A DNA stretch of 64,000 bases from Dietzia sp. NCCP-2495 (GCF_026011735.1 NZ_BRVN01000002.1:124001-188000); one strand, 5' to 3'; positions 1 through 10,300 are shown, counted from the first letter of the stretch. Notes: generated from the sequence alone by a model not told the origin. Program-made: numbers and translations.

Positions 1-60
1 CCGGGCCAACTCCACACCCCGGTACTGCTGGGTTTGCTCGTCCCACACCTGGATTGCCAC
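1..60 (-). CDS. Start of a further phage tail-region gene (partial)
   Basis: Twenty open codons run from a GTG at 60 off the left edge and begin MAIQVWDEQTQQY. A strong Shine-Dalgarno (GAGGAG) lies in the last codons of the preceding gene, about 7 nt before the GTG, and the two genes are 4 bp apart. This continues the minus-strand tail operon. The product is not recognisable from 20 residues; by position it is a minor tail or host-recognition protein. Confidence 0.6.
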   Translation of the reverse strand, partial: MAIQVWDEQTQQYRGVELAR

Positions 61-64
61 TCGG

Positions 65-1132
65 TTACTCCTCGAAGATTGCGTACAGCACACCGGGGGT
101 TCCGGTGGCCGGTAGATCATCGGCCGTCCCGGCCCACACTGGGTCGGGGATGCCGAACTCGACGGCGTAGGCAGGCCCCTCACCCGACACCGTGACCGTC
201 GCCTGCGAACCCGGTGCGAGCGTCGACGACGTAGCAGTCAGACCAAACTCGTTAGCCGCCACCTCAGCACGGTCTGCCGCATCCTCGGCGGCCAGGCGGT
301 GACCTTCCACAGCGGTCACCACCGGCGCCGGCCACACCGTGGCGTCGCGGTACAGAGACGTCAGCCGCGCCGGCCCGTCCAGCACGAGATCGACAGGCGG
401 CAGCTTGATCTTCTGCCCCTGGAACTCGACCTCTGTGACGGCGCGCCACTGGATCGGCGTCACGCCCACGCGCGCGGCGAGCCACACCCCAGACCGGCCC
501 TGCAGGTCCCGCAGCTCCCCAGCCGCTACCAAGGCTGTGACCGTGGCGAACGTGTACGCGACCGCCGGGTCGCCCGCGGTGGCGACCGCAGGCCACACCG
601 GGTGGAACACCACCTTGCCAGTGGGGAGCGCCTCGTCCGGCAACGCGTCGAGGTCGACCATGCCGTCGTCGACGATGTGCCGCCAGTCGCCAGTCACCGG
701 GTGCGAGACAACCCCGGCGGGGGCGGCCGTGGTGCTGAGCCGGTACCCGCCGTCGTGCGGCTCGATGCCGGTGATGTGCGTGTCGCCCACGAGCTCGAAC
801 TCGAGGACCGGGTAGTCGAGGGGCTGCCCGGCGTACTCGAGGTGGGTGGTGGCTCGCCAGGTCACCGGGGTGTCGCCGATGGACCCGGCGAGCCAGATCC
901 CTTCGCGGTCCTCGTTGTCGACGAGGATCCCCTCCACGATGGGGGCGGTGACCGAGGCGAGCGTGTAGGCCAGGGTCGGGTCGCCAGACTGTGCGACGTC
1001 CGGGTCGATGGCCTCGAACAGGACGTGCCCCGACGGGTAGACGTGGTCGGGCTCGGCGTCCGCGTCGGTCATGCCGTCATCGACGATATGCCGCCAATCG
1101 CCGGTCACCCGGTAGCTGGTCACGTCAGACAT
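65..1132 (-). CDS. Minor tail protein with internal duplication
   Basis: A 355-residue protein in the distal tail cluster. The 13-residue motif VTGDWRHIVDDGM occurs at residues 9-21 and again at 146-158. The following ~110 residues also match between copies (AYT.A.VTA, GVWLA/GIWLA, TPV.WRA), so the first 270 residues are two copies of one ~137-aa domain. An alanine-rich stretch near residues 280-300 follows, then a C-terminal region typical of actinophage tail tips ending GTPGVLYAIFEE. No catalytic motif is visible. By position after the distal tail genes it is a tail-tip or baseplate structural protein, possibly receptor binding (inference). Confidence 0.7.
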   Translation of the reverse strand: MSDVTSYRVTGDWRHIVDDGMTDADAEPDHVYPSGHVLFEAIDPDVAQSGDPTLAYTLASVTAPIVEGILVDNEDREGIWLAGSIGDTPVTWRATTHLEYAGQPLDYPVLEFELVGDTHITGIEPHDGGYRLSTTAAPAGVVSHPVTGDWRHIVDDGMVDLDALPDEALPTGKVVFHPVWPAVATAGDPAVAYTFATVTALVAAGELRDLQGRSGVWLAARVGVTPIQWRAVTEVEFQGQKIKLPPVDLVLDGPARLTSLYRDATVWPAPVVTAVEGHRLAAEDAADRAEVAANEFGLTATSSTLAPGSQATVTVSGEGPAYAVEFGIPDPVWAGTADDLPATGTPGVLYAIFEE

Positions 1133-1165
1133 GGTGTGGGTCCTTTCGGGTGTGGCCGTGGTGGG

Positions 1166-2707
1166 TCATGCGGCGTCCTCGCCGTCGTCGCCGCCAGACT
1201 CCTGCGGCAGGTCACACGCCGACCATGGGCCGAATCGGGGGGAAGTGGTGGAGGTGATGAACTGGGCGCGTCGCATCTGGATACCGAGGAACCTATAGGC
1301 GGTACCGCTGTACCCGGCAATAGTGCCGTTGTAGCGCTCCACGTCGTTGATGCGGACGATCACCTGGCCGTCGAGGTAGTCAACCTCTAGGCGGTCGCCC
1401 ACTGTGGGGGCGCGGTTTATTGTTGCGACGACTGTCCTGTTGTCCCAGTCCTCATCCGAGTCGACTGCAAGGTTTGCCCATCGGATGATCTCGTAGCGGG
1501 TGTCATTGATGGCGGACAGTCCGAGACCTGTGCGGAGGTCGTTGGTGCCGCGGAACACGAGTGTAGATCGGCGGGTGCCGCCACTGGATAGGTGTGGGAT
1601 CGTCGTGCGGACCCGTACGTGGTCGGTGGTGAGTGGCGTGTCGTACATGGACACGCGCAGGCCGTCGCCTCTGGGGGCGGCGTATCCCATCGATTCCGAG
1701 TAGATGCCGCCGGGGCCGATGGTGACCCACGGGCGGGGGGCTACGGAGCCGTGCCCCCACGCCTCCGTGAACATCTTGTAGTCGATGCCCACGTCCTCGG
1801 ACAGTTCGGCGTACGGGGTGAACCAGTAGCCGGCGAAGTCGACAAGGTTGCCGTTGTTGCCGTCGATGAACGCGGGCAGCGCAGTCCTGCCCGTCTGCTG
1901 GTTTGTGGCGGAGATCTTCGGCGGGAAGATCGAACCCAACAGTGGGCGGGGGGTGTCGTCAAGGCCCAGAATGTAGCGGGAGTTGCCGGTGCCGTGCTGC
2001 AAGAAGGCGATCGCCAGGTACGAGCCTTGGTCCGCAACGAACGTCGGGAAGTTGACAGTGAAGACTGACTCGCCGAACCCGAGCGTAGCGGCAGCGTCCG
2101 TCTGATGCACCTGACGGGTAAGGCCACGGTTCGGGTCCACGACGTAGACGGCAATGTCCATGCGGCACGGGTCCGTAACCTCGGACACCATGAAGTTGAG
2201 CTGCGTGTATGCACGGGTCACGGCGGGCGTGATGAACGCGTAGTAGATGCGGCCCTTGGTGTTCATGCCACGCTGCATCTGCCACGGCACCGAGGTGGTG
2301 TCGTGCTGGTGGTTATGTCCAGCAGCATCCGAGCGGCCCCGCATCAACGGACTCATCAAATCCGACAGCTGGAACGTCGGATCGGCGCGGCGGTTAATCG
2401 ACTGCGACAACGGGGCCACCGTCGGCACCGCCCACGGCATCACCCTGTTCTTACCAAGATCCTCAATCGCGCTGCCGTAGTCGACGAGCACCTGCCCCTG
2501 ATTGCGGCTCGTCTCGGCCGACCACTCGGCCAGATCCGTAGCATCCCGCAGCTTCTCGCCGACGTACCGGCCCGCATCCCGCACCGACCCCGACGACTGC
2601 CGCGGCGGCGGGAACACGAACCCCGGACGCTCCGGCGCCGACGGATAAGCAGGCTCGACACCAGCAGCACCACCACCGGACGACGGGGGAGGGAACTCCA
2701 CCATCAC
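1166..2707 (-). CDS. Phage minor tail protein
   Basis: A 513-residue protein translationally coupled to the upstream collagen-like tail gene: its GTG start (2707) overlaps that gene's TGA, and an in-frame ATG at 2704 is an alternative. The N-terminus is proline/glycine-rich (residues 1-40). The body is a mixed beta-type sequence with repeated aromatic and glycine positions and no enzyme motif. The C-terminus ends in an acidic tail (GGDDGEDAA). Size and position suit a tail-tip or fibre protein with a carbohydrate- or ligand-binding jelly-roll fold, but the fold is inference. Confidence 0.65.
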   Translation of the reverse strand: MMVEFPPPSSGGGAAGVEPAYPSAPERPGFVFPPPRQSSGSVRDAGRYVGEKLRDATDLAEWSAETSRNQGQVLVDYGSAIEDLGKNRVMPWAVPTVAPLSQSINRRADPTFQLSDLMSPLMRGRSDAAGHNHQHDTTSVPWQMQRGMNTKGRIYYAFITPAVTRAYTQLNFMVSEVTDPCRMDIAVYVVDPNRGLTRQVHQTDAAATLGFGESVFTVNFPTFVADQGSYLAIAFLQHGTGNSRYILGLDDTPRPLLGSIFPPKISATNQQTGRTALPAFIDGNNGNLVDFAGYWFTPYAELSEDVGIDYKMFTEAWGHGSVAPRPWVTIGPGGIYSESMGYAAPRGDGLRVSMYDTPLTTDHVRVRTTIPHLSSGGTRRSTLVFRGTNDLRTGLGLSAINDTRYEIIRWANLAVDSDEDWDNRTVVATINRAPTVGDRLEVDYLDGQVIVRINDVERYNGTIAGYSGTAYRFLGIQMRRAQFITSTTSPRFGPWSACDLPQESGGDDGEDAA

Positions 2708-3771
2708 ATGACCCGCATCAGACGGACCCGCAGCTGCGCAAAGTCACGCCGCAGCCCCCACGACAAGAACGACGACTGCTTACGCACCGCCGCCACGTAC
2801 AGGGTCGCCTCCGTACCCGCCGCGACAATCCCACCACCCGTCGTGCCCGGCTCGAACGCGTCCTCCGAGAACGACATAAACCACTTCCGCGACCAACCCT
2901 GCGACGCATCATCACGCGCAATCCCGACCAGGCGGCCCGTCTCCGGATCCCCCAGCCGGACCTCCACATCGACGTGGTTACCGAACGGCAGATTCAGATC
3001 CACGCCACCCGAGATGTCCATGCGGTAGTCGTAATCCCGAGCCGGGATGACCACGGTGAAGAACTCGTACCGCCCACCGGAGATGCCGGACGCCTCCGGG
3101 AACTCACCCGGGGGGACACAGAACTCCTCGATGCCGTACATCGACGGCGCCCACTCGAGCTTGCCGGTCGTGGCGTTGTGGACGAGCGTGTCCCCATCTG
3201 ACGGCGACACCGTCTGATCCACGTCCACCGACGTATACACCGGCCCCGCCGGACCTACTGGGCCCGGATCGCCCTGCGGTGACGGAGGCAGATCAATCCC
3301 CACCGTGTACGTGCCACCCGACCCGCCGACATGGACACCGAACCCGTCATCGACCGGCTCACCATCAATCGTCAGGACCCCGGGTGTCATCGTCGGCGCC
3401 GGCCCCACCGGACCCGGAGTCGAGTACACATCGTGGTAGATGACCCACACCTCACCCGACCACACGTACTGATCGTCTGTATCGGTGTTCCGGTACGCGT
3501 ACCCGGTGTGCTGCCGGTCCAGGACCAGCGCCAGCGCATCGAGCTCGGCGGTGTCCCGCTCACCCTGATGGATCGTGCCCGCCGGACCCGGCTCACCCGG
3601 CTCGCCCTTGTACGCGGGCAACCCCAGCACAGCCCGCTCAGCGGCCCCGTCCTGACGGCGCTTCACGTGCAGGTAGCTGGTCGTCATCGGCGGCGCCCCA
3701 TCGGCTTGCGGGATGCCGTGGATCTCGATCTCCGCGGTGATCTTCTCGATCGGGTCCGGATTAGTCGCCAC
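2704..3771 (-). CDS. Collagen-like minor tail protein
   Basis: A 355-residue protein with short collagen-type Gly-X-Y blocks: GEPGEPGPAG near residue 56, GPVGP near 120, and GDPGPVGPAGP near 167. The first blocks flank the segment DELALVLDRQHTGYAYR...VWSGEVWVIYHDVYSTPGPVG, of a type common in actinophage tail proteins. The C-terminal half (about 210-355) is a beta-rich domain. The GTG start at 3771 overlaps the upstream gene's TAA by 11 bp. Collagen-like repeats in phage tail proteins usually form trimeric stalks, so a fibre role is likely. Confidence 0.75.
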   Translation of the reverse strand: MATNPDPIEKITAEIEIHGIPQADGAPPMTTSYLHVKRRQDGAAERAVLGLPAYKGEPGEPGPAGTIHQGERDTAELDALALVLDRQHTGYAYRNTDTDDQYVWSGEVWVIYHDVYSTPGPVGPAPTMTPGVLTIDGEPVDDGFGVHVGGSGGTYTVGIDLPPSPQGDPGPVGPAGPVYTSVDVDQTVSPSDGDTLVHNATTGKLEWAPSMYGIEEFCVPPGEFPEASGISGGRYEFFTVVIPARDYDYRMDISGGVDLNLPFGNHVDVEVRLGDPETGRLVGIARDDASQGWSRKWFMSFSEDAFEPGTTGGGIVAAGTEATLYVAAVRKQSSFLSWGLRRDFAQLRVRLMRVM

Positions 3772-4123
3772 GTTCAGTCACTACCCTTCGTCGCAAGTCC
3801 TGCCATGCCTCGTCGTGGCTCTCGCCCAGAGCCGTGATCCCGGTGGCGCGGTGACGCATCTTCACCACCGCCCCATCCGCGAGCGTCTCGATCTCCACCT
3901 CGCCAACATCGGGCAGGGACTCGAACACCGACCGGGACACCCAGCCGCCGTCCTGCCACACCACGCCACGCGTCCAGTTGCATATGGATTGCGCGAGCAA
4001 GGACGCGAGCTCCCCACCGAGCCCGCTGGTGGTGGTGCCATTCGCCAGCGGGGCCGACTGCAGGAACCGCGCCAAGTCCTGCACCGTCGGATCATCAATC
4101 TCATACACGTCCACGATCGACAC
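3761..4123 (-). CDS. Small tail-region protein, unknown function
   Basis: A 120-residue acidic protein beginning MSIVDVYEIDDPTVQDLARF, with no recognised domain. It sits between the HNH gene and the collagen-like tail gene and overlaps the latter by 11 bp. In siphoviruses this slot between the tail-tip protein and the fibres often holds a small accessory tail protein; that role is inferred from position only. Confidence 0.6.
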   Translation of the reverse strand: MSIVDVYEIDDPTVQDLARFLQSAPLANGTTTSGLGGELASLLAQSICNWTRGVVWQDGGWVSRSVFESLPDVGEVEIETLADGAVVKMRHRATGITALGESHDEAWQDLRRRVVTERGD

Positions 4124-4137
4124 CTCGTCTCGTTGTG

Positions 4138-4872
4138 TCAGGCAACGATCCGGTTGCCCTTGCTTGAGTTACAGCCCATGTGAGCCGCTTGCGTATTGCG
4201 TGGGGTGTCGTCGCCACCGAGCGACAGTGGAACCACGTGGTCGATCGACGGAGTGCCCGGATCAGGCCAAGCGGCACCCGGGTCGATTGGCTCATCGCAG
4301 AGTTGGCACACCCATTGGTCCCGCTCGAAGATTGACTCGCGGGTGTACGGCTCCTGCTTGGCTGCGCTGAGCATTCGGCGGCGGCGAACGCTGTCCGCAT
4401 TCCGTTTAGCCCTGTACTCCGGGTCGGCTTCCCACCGCCGCTTATGGTTCGCCTTACGCGTGTCGAGCTTCTTCTTACGGTGGGTCTCGTAGTAGGCCCG
4501 ATCGCGTGCGCGAACCAGATCAGGCTCCTCGCGACGTCGCGTCTTTCTCTGCTCGCGAACCGCATCCCCATTGCGCTCGTGATAGTCCTTCTGCCAAGCA
4601 AGCCGAGAATCGCGATTGGCTTCGTACCTAGCCGCATTGCTGGCATTGATCCGATCGCGGTTGGCCGAGTTGTAGACCCTCATGTAGGCGATCTTCTTAT
4701 CCCGATTAGCCTCTCTGTAGGCGCGCTCCCGATGTCGAACGCACACCTTGCAGGCAGTACGACGACCGTCACGTTTCGACGCGTCCTTGTGGAACTCAGC
4801 GAGCATCTTCGATTCGTTGCACCTGGTGCACACCTTCACAGCCTCATCGGCCTCGCATGTATGCTCTTCCAC
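4138..4872 (-). CDS. HNH endonuclease inserted in the tail module
   Basis: A 244-residue protein. The N-terminus carries two CxxC pairs (CTRC at residues ~16-19 and CKVC at ~41-44), forming a likely zinc treble clef. A very basic middle (about 50-160) is rich in Arg and Tyr/Asn repeats such as YREANRD. The C-terminal HNH domain has CQLCDEP, then SIDHVVPLSLGGDD with the catalytic His, and a closing NxxxAHMGCNSSKG. The C-terminus matches HNH nucleases of the McrA/homing type. It interrupts an otherwise tightly packed tail operon, with 96 bp of noncoding DNA before it, which fits a free-standing homing endonuclease (inference). Confidence 0.85.
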   Translation of the reverse strand: MEEHTCEADEAVKVCTRCNESKMLAEFHKDASKRDGRRTACKVCVRHRERAYREANRDKKIAYMRVYNSANRDRINASNAARYEANRDSRLAWQKDYHERNGDAVREQRKTRRREEPDLVRARDRAYYETHRKKKLDTRKANHKRRWEADPEYRAKRNADSVRRRRMLSAAKQEPYTRESIFERDQWVCQLCDEPIDPGAAWPDPGTPSIDHVVPLSLGGDDTPRNTQAAHMGCNSSKGNRIVA

Positions 4873-4968
4873 AGCCTGCTCCTTGGTCGCTCAAGTGAGT
4901 GGGTCAGTGGCCGGACGGTGTTAGCGCACCCCCGGCCACGCCTACATTCTAGCAGGTAACAGGGCATT
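4873..4968. other. Noncoding gap flanking the HNH gene
   Basis: These 96 bp separate the tail gene ending at 4969 from the HNH start. No gene is visible. Such a gap is unusual in this operon, where most tail genes overlap, and it supports later insertion of the HNH gene. No clear hairpin with a T-run was seen. Confidence 0.4.
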
Positions 4969-6498
4969 TTACCCGCCCATGGAGACCCTATGAATCCAGC
5001 CCGCGAACCTACGCAGTTTGGTCAACCCCTTCATTCCAGGCTCTAGCTCGGCGTCACCCGAACCGATCTGTAGGGTGATCCGGCCGCGGGCCGACCGGGA
5101 ATCTTCATAAGTCACTTCCGACACCCTGTCGACTTCCACCGTCCCATCACGCATCTCGACACCCACAGGCCATCCCGTGCGAATGTGGCGACCCACCAGG
5201 TAGGGCATCCCGTTCTCGACCGTGATCGCGTGCGACGTGTACCCGCGGTGCGCGTACGCGGTCGACTTGAGCGCCTGCGCCACCTGCAGCGACAATCCGG
5301 TCGCCTGGGAATCGGTGAACGCCTCGTGCAGCGCCCACGGCCCCTGCACCTCGTCAGCCCGACGATCCTTCACCGAGTGGAACGCCATTGCCACATCCTT
5401 GGCACGCTCCGCCAGGAAGTCGGGCAGGAACCCCTCGAGCTGGAAGAACCCGGCGATACCGCGGACGAGGGCCTCGAGCCCACCGATCACAACGTCGTTG
5501 ATGAAGTCCGGCGACTTGCCGCCGCCGGTGAACCGGCGAGCCATCTGGATATGGACCGTCTGCGACACCTCGTCGACCGGCGACCACTCCCCATCGGAGT
5601 AGACCGGGAACACCTCACCGTCACGGCCCGCCAGATCGTCGATCGCGCGCGGGTCCTGCGGATCCGCGACAGGGAACTGCACCCACTCGAACAAGTCCTG
5701 GGCGATCTCGATCCCCGTGCGCAGCAGACCCCCGGACAAGGTGCCCGTGAACGCCCGCGAATTACTCCGCGGTACGAAGTCGAAGATCAACGTCGTCCGG
5801 TGAAGCACGTGATGCTGCGGGAACGGCTGTTCGTCCTCGCCGTGGATGTACAGCGTCGGCACCATCTGCAGGTTCTCCGCCTCGCAGATGTCCAGCACCG
5901 CGTCGTACACCTTGTCCATCCGGTACACGCCGTTCGTCCACGACGTGTTGTCCGGCTCCCGGTAGAACCGGGCGTGCGTCATGATTGGCCACAGGTCGCC
6001 TTGCAGGCGCTGCAGTTCCGGGATCATGATCGCGGCGCACACCGTGGCCGCCGGCCCGATCGGCATCCGCCACTTCGACGGCTGAAACTCCGCCGGCAGG
6101 CCCGGGTCCGGCCAGATCCGCATCCAGTTCAGGTACTCGATGCAGTGCACCGCCGACACCTCGATGTAGCGGCGCTTACCCTTCCGGGTGCGGGTGAACG
6201 ACACGGTCAGCCACATGGTGCGCCAGCCGGGAAGATCCACCACGATCGGTCGGGCCGTGTCCCGCGGCTGGCCGTAGAAGTACTCGCCCCAGTGCTCGTC
6301 GTCCGGGACGAGGATGACTAGACCGCCGGGCGCGTTCTCCTTCTCTGTGAACTTCAGCTCGGCGTAGTCGCCGCATGGCGACCACACCTGCATGAACTTC
6401 GACATGAACCGGACGTGCGCCCGCGGATGCCCGTAGGTGTCCCGTTCCGCCTTCTCGTCCGCCGTCAGGGCGGCGTACATGCTCCTCGCGGTGGTCAC
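4969..6498 (-). CDS. Tail-tip protein (Gp37/ReqiPepy6-like minor tail protein)
   Basis: A protein of about 509 residues downstream of the distal tail gene. The chosen GTG at 6498 forms a GTGA overlap with the upstream stop; a longer frame to 6534 would overlap the neighbour by 40 bp. It begins MTTARSMYAALTADEKAE, with an aromatic-rich middle (WSPCGDYAELKFTE, EVSAVHCIEYLNWMRIWPD). A hydrophobic stretch near residues 320-360 (GGLEALVRGIAGFFQLEGFL) precedes a conserved C-terminal beta domain. Siphovirus proteins of this type form the tail hub and resemble the ReqiPepy6 Gp37-like family. The family name is from memory of sequence style, not a search. Confidence 0.7.
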   Translation of the reverse strand: MTTARSMYAALTADEKAERDTYGHPRAHVRFMSKFMQVWSPCGDYAELKFTEKENAPGGLVILVPDDEHWGEYFYGQPRDTARPIVVDLPGWRTMWLTVSFTRTRKGKRRYIEVSAVHCIEYLNWMRIWPDPGLPAEFQPSKWRMPIGPAATVCAAIMIPELQRLQGDLWPIMTHARFYREPDNTSWTNGVYRMDKVYDAVLDICEAENLQMVPTLYIHGEDEQPFPQHHVLHRTTLIFDFVPRSNSRAFTGTLSGGLLRTGIEIAQDLFEWVQFPVADPQDPRAIDDLAGRDGEVFPVYSDGEWSPVDEVSQTVHIQMARRFTGGGKSPDFINDVVIGGLEALVRGIAGFFQLEGFLPDFLAERAKDVAMAFHSVKDRRADEVQGPWALHEAFTDSQATGLSLQVAQALKSTAYAHRGYTSHAITVENGMPYLVGRHIRTGWPVGVEMRDGTVEVDRVSEVTYEDSRSARGRITLQIGSGDAELEPGMKGLTKLRRFAGWIHRVSMGG

Positions 6499-7355
6499 AC
6501 CAGCCCCTCCCGCTGCACTGCAACCGTGCCCCACGCCGACGACTGCGACGATCCGCCGGTCACCTTGACGTCCACACGCGACACCTCACGGGGCCGCAGC
6601 GGGTGCTCGATCTTCGTGCCCGGCTTCATCTCCGGCCACAAGTTCCGATCCACCCCGTTGATGTCCCGCGCCCGGATCGTCGGGCGGGCTTCGTCGGTGT
6701 TGACCAACGCCCACTCATCCGCCCTCAGCATCGGGAACTCGACATCGTTACCCGCCCACCGCAGCCTGAACCGGCCCGGACCGCGCAGCACGAACTGCGG
6801 CCACGGCGGCCACTCACTGTCACCGGGGTACAGGTACAGGTCGCCCCGCCCCGACCCGGCCGCGTTGATCCACTCGTCGGTGTCGTCGGCCTCACGCGCC
6901 AGCGGCGACTCGACGATCAGCAGCAGATCAAACGTTGCCCAGTTCCGCGGCCCCGGATCCCGACCGAGCGCAGGCTTGAATGACTCCTTGCGGACCGCCA
7001 GCCACCGCCAGCCGGTCGCCGACGTGTACGCCAACAGCCAGCCCGGCCGGCGGCGTTCAATCAGGTTCGACAACCACAACCAGCGGCGGCGGAACGCGTC
7101 AGCCGACTCGGCCTCCACGTACAGCTGCAGATCGATGGTGCCGTGCCCCATCTTCGTGCCGATCCACGTCTCACCGGACTGGCGGGCCGCGGCCTCGAAC
7201 AGTGACTCGACCTCCGCCGACCCCAACCCGTCCGGGTCCGGGCCGAGCCACACCCCGTCCGACCCGGCTAGCGGCTCCCCGGACAGGTGCACGATCCGCC
7301 CGTCGGGGGACATGTACCAGACCAGCGTCTGATCCAGCGGCAGTAGGCCCGTCAT
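6495..7355 (-). CDS. Distal tail protein (Dit-like)
   Basis: About 286 residues from ATG at 7355, with a G-rich Shine-Dalgarno (GGGGGGTGGTGAC) in the end of the tape-measure gene. It begins MTGLLPLDQTLVWYMSPDG. It has the beta-rich composition of the siphoviral distal tail proteins that follow the tape measure and join tail tube to tail tip. The first residues upstream of this ATG would be coded inside the tape-measure gene, so the longer frame is rejected. Position directly after the tape measure is the strongest argument. Confidence 0.75.
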   Translation of the reverse strand: MTGLLPLDQTLVWYMSPDGRIVHLSGEPLAGSDGVWLGPDPDGLGSAEVESLFEAAARQSGETWIGTKMGHGTIDLQLYVEAESADAFRRRWLWLSNLIERRRPGWLLAYTSATGWRWLAVRKESFKPALGRDPGPRNWATFDLLLIVESPLAREADDTDEWINAAGSGRGDLYLYPGDSEWPPWPQFVLRGPGRFRLRWAGNDVEFPMLRADEWALVNTDEARPTIRARDINGVDRNLWPEMKPGTKIEHPLRPREVSRVDVKVTGGSSQSSAWGTVAVQREGLV

Positions 7356-7356
7356 G

Positions 7357-10300
7357 TCACCACCCCCCGACGAGAGTCTCGGAACGGACAGCACGCCGCA
7401 CCTCACGGCCGACCGCAGTGGCGGCGTCCTCGTCCTCGACGTGCAGGTTCTCGATATGCACCAGCGGCACCGCGCCCTGGGCGCCTTCGGATGCCTCGGC
7501 GGCCTCCGCAGTGGGCGGTTCGGCCACCGCCACCGGCCCCACGGTGGGGGCCTGCGCCTGCTGCACTTCCGACATCAGGCTGTTGACGTCGGTGACGAGA
7601 CCACCGAATCCGAAGAACTCGGCGATGCCGTCGCCGATCTCGGACTGTGCGGCCGGGATGATCCCGTTGGCGAACTCCTCGAGCGCGACCATGCCTTCGT
7701 CGACCCACGCCTCGATCGCCGGGGTCAGCTCGATCACCGCACCGATCAGGGCCTTGAGGTCGCGCCACTGGTCGTGGCTGAACACCGGCTCCGGCATCCC
7801 AGAGGTGTTGATCCCGATACCGTCATCGGGCAGCCAACCACCCTGGTCGTAGCCGCCGGCCCGGTCGTAGGCGGCCGAAATGGACCCATATTCGTTCATC
7901 GCGTAGTTCAACGATGACCGCAGGTTGTCCTCCGGGGACCAGATGTTCGTGTACCCCGGATCCGCGTTCGTCAGGAACGTGTCGTCGCGCATCTGCATCA
8001 GGCCCTTGGTTGGCCAGCCTGCAAGCGCGTTGGAGTCCCACAGGTTGATCGCGTTCGGGTCGCCCCCGGACTCCTGGTTCATGCGCCGCAGCACCGAACC
8101 GACGAGAGCCTGCGAGTGCCCCTTCTCCGCGAGCAGCCGCTCCACCAGGCTGCGGAACTGCTCAACGCCCGGCGTGCCGACCCAATCGCCGTGCGGCGAA
8201 CTGCCCCCCGACTGGCCCATCAGGAACTCCTTGACAGAGTCGACCAGCTTCGTCGCCATGCCCTTAGCAACCCCGCCGAACAAGCCCGGCCCCTCTGGGA
8301 TCATGCCCATGATCGGATCCATGATCGAGGAGAACGCGTTCGCCACCAGCGACCGCACCGCCGACACGCCACCACCGCCCCCGCCGGGGCCATCGTGAGA
8401 GATGACGTCCCCGGTGTACGGGTCGACCATGCTCGCCATCGCCCAGTGCACGTGATCGGAGTGACCGCCGATCGCACCAGTGGGGGCGCCGTTCTTCATG
8501 TTCGGACCCGGATCCCAGAACAACTCGAGGGTGTCCGGGTACTCGCGGGCGATCCACGACGCCAGCGCACCGGACGGGCCGAAGTCCACCGCCCGGCCGG
8601 CCATGTGGTTGTCGAACCCGGACCCGACATCCTGATAGCGGGTGCCGGAGGTGATGACCTGATTCGGGAACGCGTTGGCCACGGATCCGGCCATTGCTCG
8701 CTGAATGTCGGTGGTGAGCTTCTCCCAGCCCGGCAGCACACCACCGGCGGCGTAGTGCCCGGCGTGACCGAGGGGCAGACCCTTGCGGGCGCGGGCGTTG
8801 AGCTCGTCAATCGCCTTCGGTCCGCCGACAGCGTCGACGAACTCGGTCGTCATGATGCCCTCGCCACCACCCAGATCGACGCGCACGCCGGTCTTGGGGT
8901 CCACGAAGTTGTAGATGTCCCGGCCCGGCGTGTGGCCGGGCAGGACACCACCGCGGGCGTAGGCGCCGAGCGCCTCGGGCATCGGCATCTCGTCCAACTC
9001 GTCGAGACCGAGCCAGCCGGCCACCTTGTTCCACACGGCCCTGATGCCGCTGTTGTACACGGTGTCGATGACGAACCGGATCGGGGCGGCGGTGATGCCC
9101 TTGATCCGGTCCCACATCTGCCCGATGAAGTCGACCGCCGTCTGGAACGCGTCGCGCACGAACCCGAGCCCGGTCTTGAGCCCCTCGAACGCCGGATGCA
9201 CCACGGTGTCGAGGACCCAGCGGATCCCGTTCCCGAGGGCGTCCCACGCGGGCTTGATGACTACGTTCCACACCCAGTTGAAGAAGTCGCCGACCGCACC
9301 GAGCGCGGCCTTCAGCGCATCCCAGGCGGGGGAGATGACGTTCTGCCACACCCAGTTGATGCCCGCGCCGAGGGCGTCCCAGGCGGGCTTGATGACGTTG
9401 TTCCAGTAGAACCAGAACGCCGCCCCCACCGCGCCGAGAGCCGCCTTCAGCAGCTCCCACGTCGGGTTAATGATCGTGGCCCACACCCACTGGATCCCGG
9501 CGCCGAGCGCATTCCACGCCGGCTGGATCAGGGCAGTCCACACCCACGAGAAGAACGCACCAAGCGCCTGCAACCCGAACTGCATCGCATCCCAGACAGG
9601 CTTAATGACGTTGTTCCACGCCCCCACCACAAGGTCGGCAACCAGGCCCCAGTACAGCTTGACGCCCTCCCACCACAGCAGGGCAGCCGTCACGACGACC
9701 GCGAACGCGATCTTGAGGCCCTCGAAAATGGGGGAGATGAACGCCCACGCCGCAGCGAACGCGCCCTTGATCATCTCCCACCCGGACAGCAGGACACCCT
9801 TCACCCACTCCCAGGCGGTGCCCATCGCGGAGGTGAAAGACTCCCAGATCGCCTTGCCGGTCTCCGTCTGCGTGAAGAACCACGTCAACGCCGCGATCAG
9901 ACCGACAATCGCCCCCGCGATCAGGCCGAAGATGTTGGCCTTCATCGCCAGATTGAGACCCCGGATGCCCTTCTCAGACAGCAGGGTCGCCACCGCCATC
10001 GCCCGAGTCGCGACCGTGTACGCCACCATCCCGATGCGGGCGAGCGCGAGACCTGCCGCCATCGACCCGATGACGATCGTCAGGCCGATCACCAGTTCCT
10101 TGTTCTCCCGGATCCACTCGACCAGATCCTGAATCGCGGGGATCACGTTGTCGCGGACCCACACCCCGCCCTCACGCAACGCATCGAACGCCGCCCGGGC
10201 GTAGGGCTCCAACTCCACCAGGGCCTGGTTCTTGAGGATGTCGAACTGCTCACCCAGCGTGCGGGTCTCATCCGCGAGCCCGAGAATCGTGTCGTCCGAG

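Noticed and set aside
9190-9640. Tape-measure repeats as a CRISPR or insertion element
   Set aside because: The repeats are in-frame protein repeats of a tape measure with diverged spacers.
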